Positions 27,454-35,934 of a stretch of DNA of 64,000 nt are shown here, piece by piece. The DNA lies in the NCBI GenBank assembly GCA_016706865.1, contig JADJIS010000003.1:2328501-2392500 (forward strand). Reading direction: 5' to 3'. How positions within the stretch are numbered: position 1 is the stretch's first letter; each line of letters begins with the position of its first letter. The notes under the pieces were generated by a model, which had not been told where the DNA came from, did not search any database, and worked only from the letters and a program-made list of their open reading frames with translations. The position numbers and the translations under genes are program-made. The DNA is from Bacteroidota bacterium (GTDB lineage: Bacteria; Bacteroidota; Bacteroidia; Chitinophagales; BACL12).

Positions 27454-27701
27454 AAATAGGAAGTAGGAAGTAGGAAATAGGAAGTAGGACTGATATAGGA
27501 CAAGGGAAAGTGGACACAGGAATACAAATGGCCGAGTTTGCAACAAGGTTTCAGTGAGGCTCTTGCTCTTAGCGAGGGTCTCACTAATGGCATACATCCA
27601 AAAAATGGGTATACCCAAAATTTCGCAAGAAATTTAAACTCCTTACTCCTCTCTCCTGCCTCCTCTCTCCTCTCTCCTTTCTCCTTTCTCCTTTCTCCTC
27701 T
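27454..27701 (+). repeat. Mosaic intergenic repeat: AAGTAGG heptamers, two hairpins, CTCCTNN heptamers
   Basis: In order: AAATAGG/AAGTAGG units (27454-27488), ACTGATATAGG spacer, the AGTGAGG...CTCACT hairpin (27553-27585, 15 bp with G-U pairs, loop CTT), the 12-bp palindrome TGGGTATACCCA (27607-27618), the GCAA hairpin (27619-27636) and a nine-unit CTCCTNN tract (27640-27701). The order matches the 17-kb copies. The last pyrimidine unit overlaps the first base of the purC stop codon (minus strand). Confidence 0.95.
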
Positions 27702-28645
27702 CAAACAACTCCCAATTTTTTTAATCCATTTATAATATTGGAACTTATGGATTCAGAATTAGTTTCAACAGGAATAAATTTTTTACCTGTTACCATTTCA
27801 TATAGTTCAATATATCGTGAGGAAATCGTTTTTAGCCACTCCTCTCCCATTTCTGGAACTGTTTGACCTTCCTTTCCCATAAAATTATTTTCTATCAACC
27901 ACTCTCTTACAAATTCTTTCGATAATTGTTTTTGATGTTCGTTATTAATTTGTCTTTCCGCATATCCTTCCAAATAAAAATAACGCGATGAATCGGGAGT
28001 GTGAATTTCATCCATCAAAAGTATTTTTCCATCGTGCAAACCGAATTCGTATTTTGTATCTACTAATATTAATCCGCGTTCCTTTGCCATCTCCGTTCCT
28101 TTTTTGAATAATTCGCGGGTATAATATTCCATTAATTCATATTTGTCGGGTGTTATGATATTACTTTTTAAAATATCTTCCTTAGAAATATCCTCATCAT
28201 GTCCTGCATCTGCTTTTGATGTAGGGGTAATAATCGGTTCCGGGAATTTATCATTCTCCTTCAAACCATCCGGCATTAAAACACCACAGATCATTCTTTT
28301 TCCGGATTTATATTCTCTCCATGCATGTCCGGCCAAATATCCGCGAATCACCATTTCCACCTTTACCGGCAAACATTTTATTCCAATAGAAACTCTGGGA
28401 TCAGGAACGGATAATAACCAGTTTGGAGCAATATCCTTTGTAGCTTCTAAAAAAAATGCCGCCAACTGATTGAGCACCTGCCCTTTAAATGGAATAGGGT
28501 GAGGCAAAATAACATCAAATGCAGAAATTCGGTCACTCGCAACCATTACAAGATATTTATCTTTAATAGTATAAACATCCCTAACTTTTCCGTGATAAAT
28601 TGAATTAGCTCCCGGTAATTTTAAATCAGTATTCAAAACGCTCAT
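27701..28645 (-). CDS. purC: Phosphoribosylaminoimidazole-succinocarboxamide synthase
   Basis: A 314-residue SAICAR synthase. It joins aspartate to CAIR with ATP in de novo purine synthesis, in the cytoplasm. Motifs: YHGKVRDVYTI (17-27), SDRISAFDVILPHPIPFKG, VEMVIRGYLAGHAWREY, and the IDEIHTPDSSRYF-like LMDEIHTPDSSRYFY. The length is that of the longer, yeast-like form rather than the ~240-residue E. coli form. It lies 34 bp after the DUF3352-like gene on the same strand. TAATTTTG boxes at 28650-28657 and 28663-28670 (minus strand) could give it its own promoter. Confidence 0.97.
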   Translation of the reverse strand: MSVLNTDLKLPGANSIYHGKVRDVYTIKDKYLVMVASDRISAFDVILPHPIPFKGQVLNQLAAFFLEATKDIAPNWLLSVPDPRVSIGIKCLPVKVEMVIRGYLAGHAWREYKSGKRMICGVLMPDGLKENDKFPEPIITPTSKADAGHDEDISKEDILKSNIITPDKYELMEYYTRELFKKGTEMAKERGLILVDTKYEFGLHDGKILLMDEIHTPDSSRYFYLEGYAERQINNEHQKQLSKEFVREWLIENNFMGKEGQTVPEMGEEWLKTISSRYIELYEMVTGKKFIPVETNSESISSNIINGLKKLGVV

Positions 28646-28679
28646 AACACAAAATTAAAGGCCAAAATTACGATTTCTG

Positions 28680-31274
28680 TTATTTAATTCTGTAGGTTAT
28701 TACAGCATTATCTACACAGGTAACCAACATTTTATCCCCATTTCTGGTAAGATCATCAATTAAAAAATCGGCAGATGCTACGATGGGAAATCCCTCCGTT
28801 ATTTTACCGTTTTCATCAAATAACAATAAACTATTTGAAGCAGATACAACACCAAAGTATGATTGCTCATTAAAATTAAAAGAAACGATATGATTATACA
28901 CCGAATCAATTTCGGCAACAAAAAGTGATTTGCCTTGTAGATTTTTAGCTTTCAAATAGGTATCCTCCAAAAATAATATATCTGTTGTATCATCTCCATT
29001 AACCAAAGCAAAATTACCTGATATAAAATTATCGGGAGCTGCAATAGTTTTTGTATTTAAATTACCATCAGCAAGAATAATATTTCCCACGGCATCCATA
29101 AAATATTTTGTTTTAGTGTTTGTACTGGTTGCAATAATATTATTTTTAACAGGAATGGAACGCACTGAATTTCCTCCTTCTTTGCGAAATTGAATTCCTT
29201 TAGCATTAATAAATACAATTAAATTTAATTTATCAGAAGTCATTTCAAATAAGGGTGAGGTAACATCCCCAGTATTCCGCTGTGGATTCCAGCCCGGTAT
29301 AGGTTTGCCATCCTTAAAAAATCCATAAATATTATCGTTATCACAGGCAACAAACATGCGATAATCATTTTTTGTATTCATAAGTACGGTCAGGGGATTG
29401 GTGATCTTCGCCGTAAGTGTGATCGGAAATCCCTCTACAGCATTACCATTCATATCCAATAAATAAATAGCATCAGAAGTATTAAATAATATCTGTGATT
29501 TTTCGTTTCCATAAAAATCAACCTCATGTATTTTACCGGTAATTTTATTGGGTAATTTTTGTTTCCACAAAACATCACCACTTGCTGAAATCAGATACAA
29601 TTGGTGAGCCGTATCCTGCACAACAATACTTTTTTGTTTGTTAAGCTGATTATACACCGTAAATGGACCGCTTTCAATAGGATGATCAACTTGTAATTTC
29701 CATAAAACCCCATTCCTGCGTTGAGGAGCAGCATTGTAACTGATAAAACCATTGAGCAGATAAATATTTTTATTATTGCTGAATTGCAATTCCAATCGCG
29801 GAAATTTTTGTAATAAATTAAAATTCTTTTCTATGGAATCAATGTGTTTATCGGAAACAAAACTTGAAATAACCTGTTCCGATTTACTGAGATTAAGGTA
29901 TATTGAATTATTAAAGGAAGCAGAAACGTGTTTTTTAAATTCATTATAATCACTATCAGCAATTAATGTTTCTCCATTTTCAATGGCATCAAACATATTT
30001 TTAAGTTGCAATAATTCGAAGGCTACAACAAGATCATTATTATTCCACGCAGTATAACAAATTTCCGGAAATTTAGCTCCCGCAATACCGGTAAGAATAT
30101 TACTTGCAGCCATTTCCATAATTACGTGACCCCTATATCTCAAAGTATCGGACACTACTGCGGATTTTAATTTATTTTCAGCTAATACTCTGTCACTGGC
30201 AGGAATGATGAGAAAACTCCTTTTCATAAAATTTTGATCCAGCGATTCTGAAATACCGAACAAGATATTATTTGTCATCCAGGGCATCCAATGATCAAAA
30301 TAGTCGCGGTTCTGATTTTCATCAGTGAAAGATGAAGCAATATTTTCGGTTAAATGTTCTGCATTTAACCGATACAATACCACTGTATTTGCGGGTACTG
30401 ATACATTCATATCCACGGAAAATTCACCGGTATATTTACTTAACAGTAAGTCAGATTCATCATTTTTAGACGCTGCATATCCGGTGATGTTTAAACCTGC
30501 TTCTCCAAATTCAAATTCGAATCCCATCCAGGAAACAAACCTGCTTAACTGCATAATGGAAGCATATTTATCGTTGGTAGAAAATAAAGAAAGATAATTC
30601 CCAAGCTGATCTGTATTTAAATAAAAACTGTAATCCGCTTTTTTATTCATTTTGTCGTATACATCTTTAAATCCGGCGTGTTCGGTTACAGGATCGCCAT
30701 TTTTTAATTGTAAAATTGCATTTTCCACTAATACGGATGATGCACTGAAAATAAATACACCGCTCACTTTTGCGAAGGCGACTGCTACCTTACTTTTCGA
30801 ATAATTTAATTCATATATATCTGCCCTTTCAAATTTGTGTACAGAAACAGAAGGTTGTTCTCCATCAAAATCCGGTAAAAATTGTTTTAGATTTAATTTT
30901 GATGCCTCATCCAATTGCAATAAAAATAAATATTGAACATTATTATCACCCGATGCAAATGCACCTGTAAGAAAATTTTTATTTTGTATGTCGGATAATA
31001 ATTCTGCTTTTGTACCACAAATTTTATTAAAAAGCTCCAGATCATTTTTAAGATTGCCGAATAATTGCGTTTGCATCAATTCCTGCATGGCAACTTCATT
31101 ATTTAATAAAACAGTAAATGCATCCGTTTTTTTAACATCAAAAAAACAGATCACATCCTGCGGCATTCCATTTAATACCGTTTCATTTCTTTTATTAAAA
31201 AATAAAAGATAAACCGTAATAAATATAACTACTGCTAAAATTCCTCCAATGATCCCAATTTTTCGTCGCGCCAT
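28680..31274 (-). CDS. Membrane-anchored DUF3352-like protein with propeller-like C-terminus
   Basis: An 864-residue protein with one N-terminal membrane helix (about 5-26: IGIIGGILAVVIFITVYLLF) and a large outer part. Residues ~35-520 resemble the DUF3352 type (MPQDVICFFDVKKTDAF; NKNFLTGAF; FLPDF; SFYLNTDQLGNYL). From ~530 there are propeller-like strands (GVLWKLQVDHPIESGPFTVYNQ; ILFNTSDAIYLLDMNGNAVEGFPI; MFVACDNDNIYGFFKDGKPIPGW; LLLFDENGKITEGFPI) as in PQQ-like domains. The function is unknown. It is followed by purC, a combination without an obvious functional link. Confidence 0.75.
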   Translation of the reverse strand: MARRKIGIIGGILAVVIFITVYLLFFNKRNETVLNGMPQDVICFFDVKKTDAFTVLLNNEVAMQELMQTQLFGNLKNDLELFNKICGTKAELLSDIQNKNFLTGAFASGDNNVQYLFLLQLDEASKLNLKQFLPDFDGEQPSVSVHKFERADIYELNYSKSKVAVAFAKVSGVFIFSASSVLVENAILQLKNGDPVTEHAGFKDVYDKMNKKADYSFYLNTDQLGNYLSLFSTNDKYASIMQLSRFVSWMGFEFEFGEAGLNITGYAASKNDESDLLLSKYTGEFSVDMNVSVPANTVVLYRLNAEHLTENIASSFTDENQNRDYFDHWMPWMTNNILFGISESLDQNFMKRSFLIIPASDRVLAENKLKSAVVSDTLRYRGHVIMEMAASNILTGIAGAKFPEICYTAWNNNDLVVAFELLQLKNMFDAIENGETLIADSDYNEFKKHVSASFNNSIYLNLSKSEQVISSFVSDKHIDSIEKNFNLLQKFPRLELQFSNNKNIYLLNGFISYNAAPQRRNGVLWKLQVDHPIESGPFTVYNQLNKQKSIVVQDTAHQLYLISASGDVLWKQKLPNKITGKIHEVDFYGNEKSQILFNTSDAIYLLDMNGNAVEGFPITLTAKITNPLTVLMNTKNDYRMFVACDNDNIYGFFKDGKPIPGWNPQRNTGDVTSPLFEMTSDKLNLIVFINAKGIQFRKEGGNSVRSIPVKNNIIATSTNTKTKYFMDAVGNIILADGNLNTKTIAAPDNFISGNFALVNGDDTTDILFLEDTYLKAKNLQGKSLFVAEIDSVYNHIVSFNFNEQSYFGVVSASNSLLLFDENGKITEGFPIVASADFLIDDLTRNGDKMLVTCVDNAVITYRIK

Positions 31275-31285
31275 GTTATGATGAT

Positions 31286-31301
31286 TACCTTTGCAAAGCT
31301 A
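31286..31301. promoter_or_regulatory. Back-to-back divergent -7 boxes
   Basis: TACCTTTG (31286-31293, plus strand) abuts CAAAGCTA (31294-31301), which reads TAGCTTTG on the minus strand. Both match TAnnTTTG and together form a near-palindrome between the divergent DUF3352-like and DUF423 genes. This is consistent with two promoters sharing the same 16 bp. Confidence 0.5.
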
Positions 31302-31352
31302 TATGTAATATTCGGCTATGCATACGCATATATGCACATACAAACTCAGATT

Positions 31353-31766
31353 ATGGAACAAAAAACGATCATTCGCTGCGCCACAATTTCAGGAGCGCTT
31401 TCTGTGGCCTTAGGTGCATTCGGAGCGCACGGGTTACAACAATTGGAAACAGCCCAAAGGATAACTATTGAAGATATCAGGATATTTGAGACTGCGGTTC
31501 GTTATCAATTCTACCACACATTTGCATTATTGGCAGTAGCTGCATTTGCCAACATTTTAAACCCTAAATTAAAAAATTGGTCGGTTACCGCATTTATAGC
31601 CGGTATCATCATCTTTTCCGGCAGCTTATATCTTCTTTCCCTTTCTCAATTCTTTTTCGGTACCCGAATGGCATGGCTGGGAGCAATTACACCCTTGGGA
31701 GGATTATCGCTTATAACTGGTTGGATCTTGTTTTTTGCCGCCTCGTTTTCGAAGGAGAAGATTTAA
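31353..31766 (+). CDS. DUF423 family membrane protein
   Basis: A 137-residue protein of the YgdD/TMEM256 (DUF423) family: conserved N-terminal SGALSVALGAFGAHGLQ, then ETAVRYQFYHTFALLA and FSGSLYLLSLS...GAITPLGGLSLITGW. It has four predicted membrane helices. The function of the family is not established. The frame opens at 31278, but family alignment puts the start at ATG 31353, where the conserved part begins after MEQKTIIRC. It has its own divergent promoter and is followed by a repeat-rich gap. Confidence 0.88.
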   Translation: MEQKTIIRCATISGALSVALGAFGAHGLQQLETAQRITIEDIRIFETAVRYQFYHTFALLAVAAFANILNPKLKNWSVTAFIAGIIIFSGSLYLLSLSQFFFGTRMAWLGAITPLGGLSLITGWILFFAASFSKEKI

Positions 31767-32163
31767 ATCGGATTCTGACATGCAGTAGATCTCCTGCGTC
31801 GATCACTACATGTTTCAGTTCTGGGCCTGCCTGCCGACTGCGTCAGCGTCAGGCAGGTTCGGGGTTCTGAGTTCTGGGTTCGGTTCCGGGCAAAAGTTTT
31901 TTTTGGTTTGAATTAGATTCAGGCTTTCGATCCGATTATTTTTTTTATTTTCTGATTGTTATTTATTGTTCTCACGACTTTAATTAGGAGTAACAATAGG
32001 AAGTCGGCTTTTTCATTGGAAAATTTTCTTCTCCCTTCCCTCAGACCTTCCGGGTTAAAAAAAACCTTGAAGGTCGAGGGCACTCTCGGTTGTTCATTGG
32101 TACATCTTATTGGCTGTTCATCGGTACATTGGTACATCTTTTTGGCTGTTTCATTGGTACATT
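31767..32163 (+). repeat. Repeat-rich intergenic region
   Basis: No gene is seen. It holds an inverted repeat CCTGCCTG (31826-31833)/CAGGCAGG (31850-31857); four RRGTTCK heptamers (31855-31882: AGGTTCG, GGGTTCT, GAGTTCT, GGGTTCG) of the same family as 63723-63813; a large hairpin in which CCCTC(A)GACCTTC (32038-32050) pairs with GAAGGTCGAGGG (32069-32080); and a direct repeat of GTTCATtGGTACATC...TTGGCT (32091-32163, 24- and 32-bp units). Confidence 0.85.
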
Positions 32164-32192
32164 AAAAAAGCCCCGCTTTTACACGAGGCTTT
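32162..32192 (-). terminator. Rho-independent terminator of the T9SS operon
   Basis: On the minus strand AAAGCCTCG (32192-32184) pairs with CGGGGCTTT (32175-32167), with one mismatch, and runs into TTTTTTAAT. It lies 20 bp after the stop of the PorE-like gene. Confidence 0.8.
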
Positions 32193-32210
32193 CATTATTA
32201 ATTAATTTTT

Positions 32211-34853
32211 TTATTTACATTTAAACTTCAACTTCGACACATCAAATGAACATCCACTTTTTTCAGCAACCTTAACACCAACAATTAGGTTTTGAGTACT
32301 TGTCATATTGATCTTAGTATCCACATTTGTTAATGTTACATCACCGATCTGAAGAGTTTTAATGGTAAATACATCACCCTTAACGGTTGTTCCATTTCCA
32401 AGATCTGTAGGTTTATCATTTTTAATATCTGCTTCAGTAATGGCGCCGGATTCCCAAAGTCTGATAAAATAATCTTTACCAACCATTGCCACTGTAATAC
32501 TAGGGCTTAAGTTTAGAATATATTTAGTTTGTTCTTTACCGTTAACTGACGCATTTCCTTCATACATATTACCCTTTTTAGTTAAGGTAGCATCAAGAGC
32601 AGTTGCAGTTGTTGCGGTAGTAGTGGTCTTTTTATCACCGGTTGTTTTTGTGTCATTTGTTTTTACATCCGGAGTTTCAATTACATCGGTTTCATCAACT
32701 TGTTGAAGATCTTGAAGCTGTTTTAGGCGTTTTGCTTCTGCATCGCGTTTACGAGCTTCATTCGCTTCTATTGTAGCTTCATCGTATGTGATGATTGCAT
32801 TTGGAATTATACCAATAATGGTAAATTCTGTTCTTCTGTTTAATTGATGTAAGTCTTCGAAATCCTGACCTTTATATTTTGAAATAAATGCCTCTGTAAG
32901 TACTGATCCTTTTGGAACAACGGCACCACTTGTTACTTTAAAATCTTCGGAAATTGTTTTTGGAGTTGTTTCTCCATAACCGGTAGCAACTAATCTTGCA
33001 GGATCAATTCCTCTGGAGATCATGTAACTAACAACGGTATCGGCACGGTGCTGAGACAGAATTTTATTTTTTTCATCTGTATCGCGACTGTCTGTATGTG
33101 AACCGATTTCCACCTTTAATTGCGGGCTTAATGCGAGTACATTATACATAGAGTCCAATGCTCTGAATGATTCCGGGCGAAGATCCCATTTGCCTAGTGG
33201 ATAATAAATATTTTTTACTTCAATAGGTTTTAATTCAATGATAGGTTCCATCATGATGTCAACAAATAAAGTATCATTTTCTTTTAATCCAATAGTAGAG
33301 GTTGTAGCGCGACCATTTTTATATTTTGCTTTATATCCGGTCAATTCAAATTTATCTTGCGCAGTTCCAACAAAAAAGTCTTCATATGGATTTGACATTT
33401 TAGTAACAGCGGAATCTTTTTTCACACCCGATTGATTAAGATCAACTCCGGCGCCTGTGATTACTTCTTTTGTAACCTCATCAATAGCGCGTACCATGAT
33501 CACAAATTCCGGTGGATATTTATATGCATAAATATCGTCGCAACAAGTTTCACTTTTTACATTAAATCCACCTTTGCGGTTCGATACAAAAAATCCTTTT
33601 TTACCCGATTGATTAGTAGAAAAATAAAAATCATCCACTGAACTATTAAATGGAAATCCTAAATTTTGTGGAGCATCAAATGATTTCATACCACCGGCAG
33701 TTTTATAAATATCTAAGCCGCCAACATTAATTTGTCCGTTGGAGCTAAAATATAATAATCCTTGTTCATCATTATAAAATGGAGTTATTTCATCACCAAT
33801 TGTATTCACTTTTGTTCCGCAATTAATGGGATTTGAATATGCTTTTCCTTTGTTTTGAACTTCAACATACCAAAGATCCATTCCACCACGACCACCAGCT
33901 CTGTTAGAGGAAAAATACAATATTTCTTTTCCTTTAAATGTGCCGAGTGCAGGATGTGTAGATGTAAAATCTGTTGTGTTAACATCACTTACTTCTTTTC
34001 CACTTTGCCATTCACCACTTTCATATTCACTTACATATATTTTACAGATCATCACCAACGAATCGTTTGGACGACATTCTGTATAATAAAATCTTTTTCC
34101 ATCACCGGAATAAGCACCATTTCCTGTATGAGCATCACCTTTATTAAATGGAGCTTTAAGTTCTTTGGATGGTGTCCATGTATCGCCTTCAGCAGTGGAT
34201 GTAAAAATTCTGGAACGTAATTCTGTTTTGCCTTGCTGACCAAGATCGATAGGTTTTTCAGAAACTAAGGCTGCATAAGTTAAATTATTATCCGGACTAT
34301 ACTTAGGAGAAAAATCGGTGTAATTATTATTTATATTAGTTCCTAAATGCTCCACATTAACTGTAGTTGGAGTTTGTGCAAGTAAAATTGCAACATCACA
34401 TCCTTTATCTTCATTTTTTGCCTGACGTTTTAAAATTGTTGCCGTTGCTCCTTTTAATTTACTGTTTTTGGTAACCAGTTTAAAAGCTTCTTTGGCCTCA
34501 GCATATTTACCATTATATTTTAAACTCATGGCATAATAAAAACCTGCATCAGGATACATGTCTTTTGATTTACCTGCATCAATTGCAGTCTTATACCATT
34601 TTTCAGCATCTTTATAATTGCGCGCTAAATAATATGCTCTTGCTAATTTATAGGCAGCTTCCTGAGAAGCCTCATCCTCATAAGCAAGTTTATATGCGTC
34701 TTGCGCTCCGTAATAACTTCCGGCCGACATTAATGCATCACCATACATTAATTTTCTGGTACCGTTCATTTTTTCTAATTCCGGATCATGCGTTTGGGCA
34801 TTTACTGTCGCAGTAAATAGAATTATTGTAAGAATTGCAAATATTTTTTTCAT
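32211..34853 (-). CDS. PorE-like TPR/propeller/OmpA protein with degenerate retropepsin-like C-terminus
   Basis: About 880 residues from ATG 34853 (signal peptide MKKIFAILTIILFTATVNAQ); an upstream ATG at 34913 would mask the signal. Order: TPR repeats (~25-140), WD40/PD40-like propeller (~170-440: FSPKYSPDNN, YFSSNRAGGRGGMDLWYV), carboxypeptidase-regulatory-like domain (~450-540), OmpA-like peptidoglycan-binding domain (~550-690, IGSHTDSRDT). This is the layout of PorE, which links the T9SS to the cell wall. Residues ~750-880 resemble Bacteroidota retropepsin-like proteins (SGAITEADI, KTLQIGDVTLTNVDTKI), but the DTGAS catalytic motif reads NLSPS (N781). It is last in the operon after porP/sprF. 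Confidence 0.85.
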   Translation of the reverse strand: MKKIFAILTIILFTATVNAQTHDPELEKMNGTRKLMYGDALMSAGSYYGAQDAYKLAYEDEASQEAAYKLARAYYLARNYKDAEKWYKTAIDAGKSKDMYPDAGFYYAMSLKYNGKYAEAKEAFKLVTKNSKLKGATATILKRQAKNEDKGCDVAILLAQTPTTVNVEHLGTNINNNYTDFSPKYSPDNNLTYAALVSEKPIDLGQQGKTELRSRIFTSTAEGDTWTPSKELKAPFNKGDAHTGNGAYSGDGKRFYYTECRPNDSLVMICKIYVSEYESGEWQSGKEVSDVNTTDFTSTHPALGTFKGKEILYFSSNRAGGRGGMDLWYVEVQNKGKAYSNPINCGTKVNTIGDEITPFYNDEQGLLYFSSNGQINVGGLDIYKTAGGMKSFDAPQNLGFPFNSSVDDFYFSTNQSGKKGFFVSNRKGGFNVKSETCCDDIYAYKYPPEFVIMVRAIDEVTKEVITGAGVDLNQSGVKKDSAVTKMSNPYEDFFVGTAQDKFELTGYKAKYKNGRATTSTIGLKENDTLFVDIMMEPIIELKPIEVKNIYYPLGKWDLRPESFRALDSMYNVLALSPQLKVEIGSHTDSRDTDEKNKILSQHRADTVVSYMISRGIDPARLVATGYGETTPKTISEDFKVTSGAVVPKGSVLTEAFISKYKGQDFEDLHQLNRRTEFTIIGIIPNAIITYDEATIEANEARKRDAEAKRLKQLQDLQQVDETDVIETPDVKTNDTKTTGDKKTTTTATTATALDATLTKKGNMYEGNASVNGKEQTKYILNLSPSITVAMVGKDYFIRLWESGAITEADIKNDKPTDLGNGTTVKGDVFTIKTLQIGDVTLTNVDTKINMTSTQNLIVGVKVAEKSGCSFDVSKLKFKCK

Positions 34854-34897
34854 ACTATATTCTTTATCAGTTGAGAATTCATTTTGTTTCACAAATA

Positions 34898-35917
34898 TTA
34901 ATAACGAGGACAAGGCATATCATAGCTTTTAGGAATAACCGGCAAAATACAACCTGTATAAACCAGCGATAATTCAAATCCGCCTTTGCCACTACTTGCT
35001 TCCTGTAATGTGGAAGTATTAATATCGTAACTAGCACCGAAACGGAAATTTTTATAATCCATTCCTACTGTTGCTATCATAGCATCATCTAAACGATAAT
35101 GTCCGCCTAGAAAAAAGGTTGCCGGGAAATTTGCATTGTTTAAAAAATAACCAAGGTCAGCACCAACAACAACTTCCTTAGCACCGGACTGTGTTTGATA
35201 TAATACGGAAGGAATAAATCCGTATTTATTTGCAAAAGTAAATCCTGCTTTTAAGTGCCCAACCATACGAGCTCCCAATTTATTTTCATCATCCTGTAAA
35301 AAACTTTCTTTTGGAGAAACTAAATTGAACATGGCAAAACCTGCTGTAACATTAAATTTTTTGGAAACTTCATTGTGATATGCTAAACCGGTGCTCATAT
35401 TAAAACGGGAAATATTGTCGCCAAGATATGGTTCAAAAGAACTCATATTCGGGTCGAAATCATCGCCTGTCCATTGATTCGGCCATTTTAATGCATTAAA
35501 ATCCAATGATTTTTGCATTAAACCACCTTGCAAACCAAGTGAAAGGTTATGATTTTCACGACCACCTAGTCCTAATACGAACGCGGTTGAAGCCATAACA
35601 CTCAGGTTAGTTAAATTTCCGTCGCCGGACACATCATTGTATAATAATAATCCCCCTGTTAATTTACTTGCAATTCCAATTTCTTTAACAATAGGCATGT
35701 CAAAAAATGCTTCGTATGTTACATAAGGAGTTGTAACACTATTCCATTGGTTGCGGTATGTTAAGCCTGCTCTCCAGTCACAAGAGTTCACACCCGTGAG
35801 AGCCGGATTTAATGCAAGAGGGGCGGCGTTATACTGTGAGAAGTGAACATCCTGAGCCCTTAATACACCAACAGCCATGAAAGCTGCAAAAAACGCGATT
35901 TTGTAAATCTTCATCAT
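34898..35917 (-). CDS. Type IX secretion system membrane protein PorP/SprF family
   Basis: A 339-residue outer-membrane barrel with signal peptide (KIAFFAAFMAVGVLRAQ) and the family opening QDVHFSQYNAAPLALNPALTGV, followed by YRNQWNSVTTPYVTYEAFFD and the closing FELSLVYTG. Members pair with T9SS type B cargo: SprF is needed for SprB to reach the cell surface in Flavobacterium. Its position directly after two type B cargo genes (17 bp from the nearer one) and 44 bp before the PorE-like gene fits such a cognate role. Two tandem ATG codons (35917, 35914) are possible starts. Confidence 0.95.
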   Translation of the reverse strand: MMKIYKIAFFAAFMAVGVLRAQDVHFSQYNAAPLALNPALTGVNSCDWRAGLTYRNQWNSVTTPYVTYEAFFDMPIVKEIGIASKLTGGLLLYNDVSGDGNLTNLSVMASTAFVLGLGGRENHNLSLGLQGGLMQKSLDFNALKWPNQWTGDDFDPNMSSFEPYLGDNISRFNMSTGLAYHNEVSKKFNVTAGFAMFNLVSPKESFLQDDENKLGARMVGHLKAGFTFANKYGFIPSVLYQTQSGAKEVVVGADLGYFLNNANFPATFFLGGHYRLDDAMIATVGMDYKNFRFGASYDINTSTLQEASSGKGGFELSLVYTGCILPVIPKSYDMPCPRY

Positions 35918-35934
35918 TGGTTATTGTTTTATAT

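Noticed and set aside
31919..32165. Open frames on both strands in the repeat region after the DUF423 gene
   Set aside because: They are made of the direct repeats and the hairpin and have no protein-like features.
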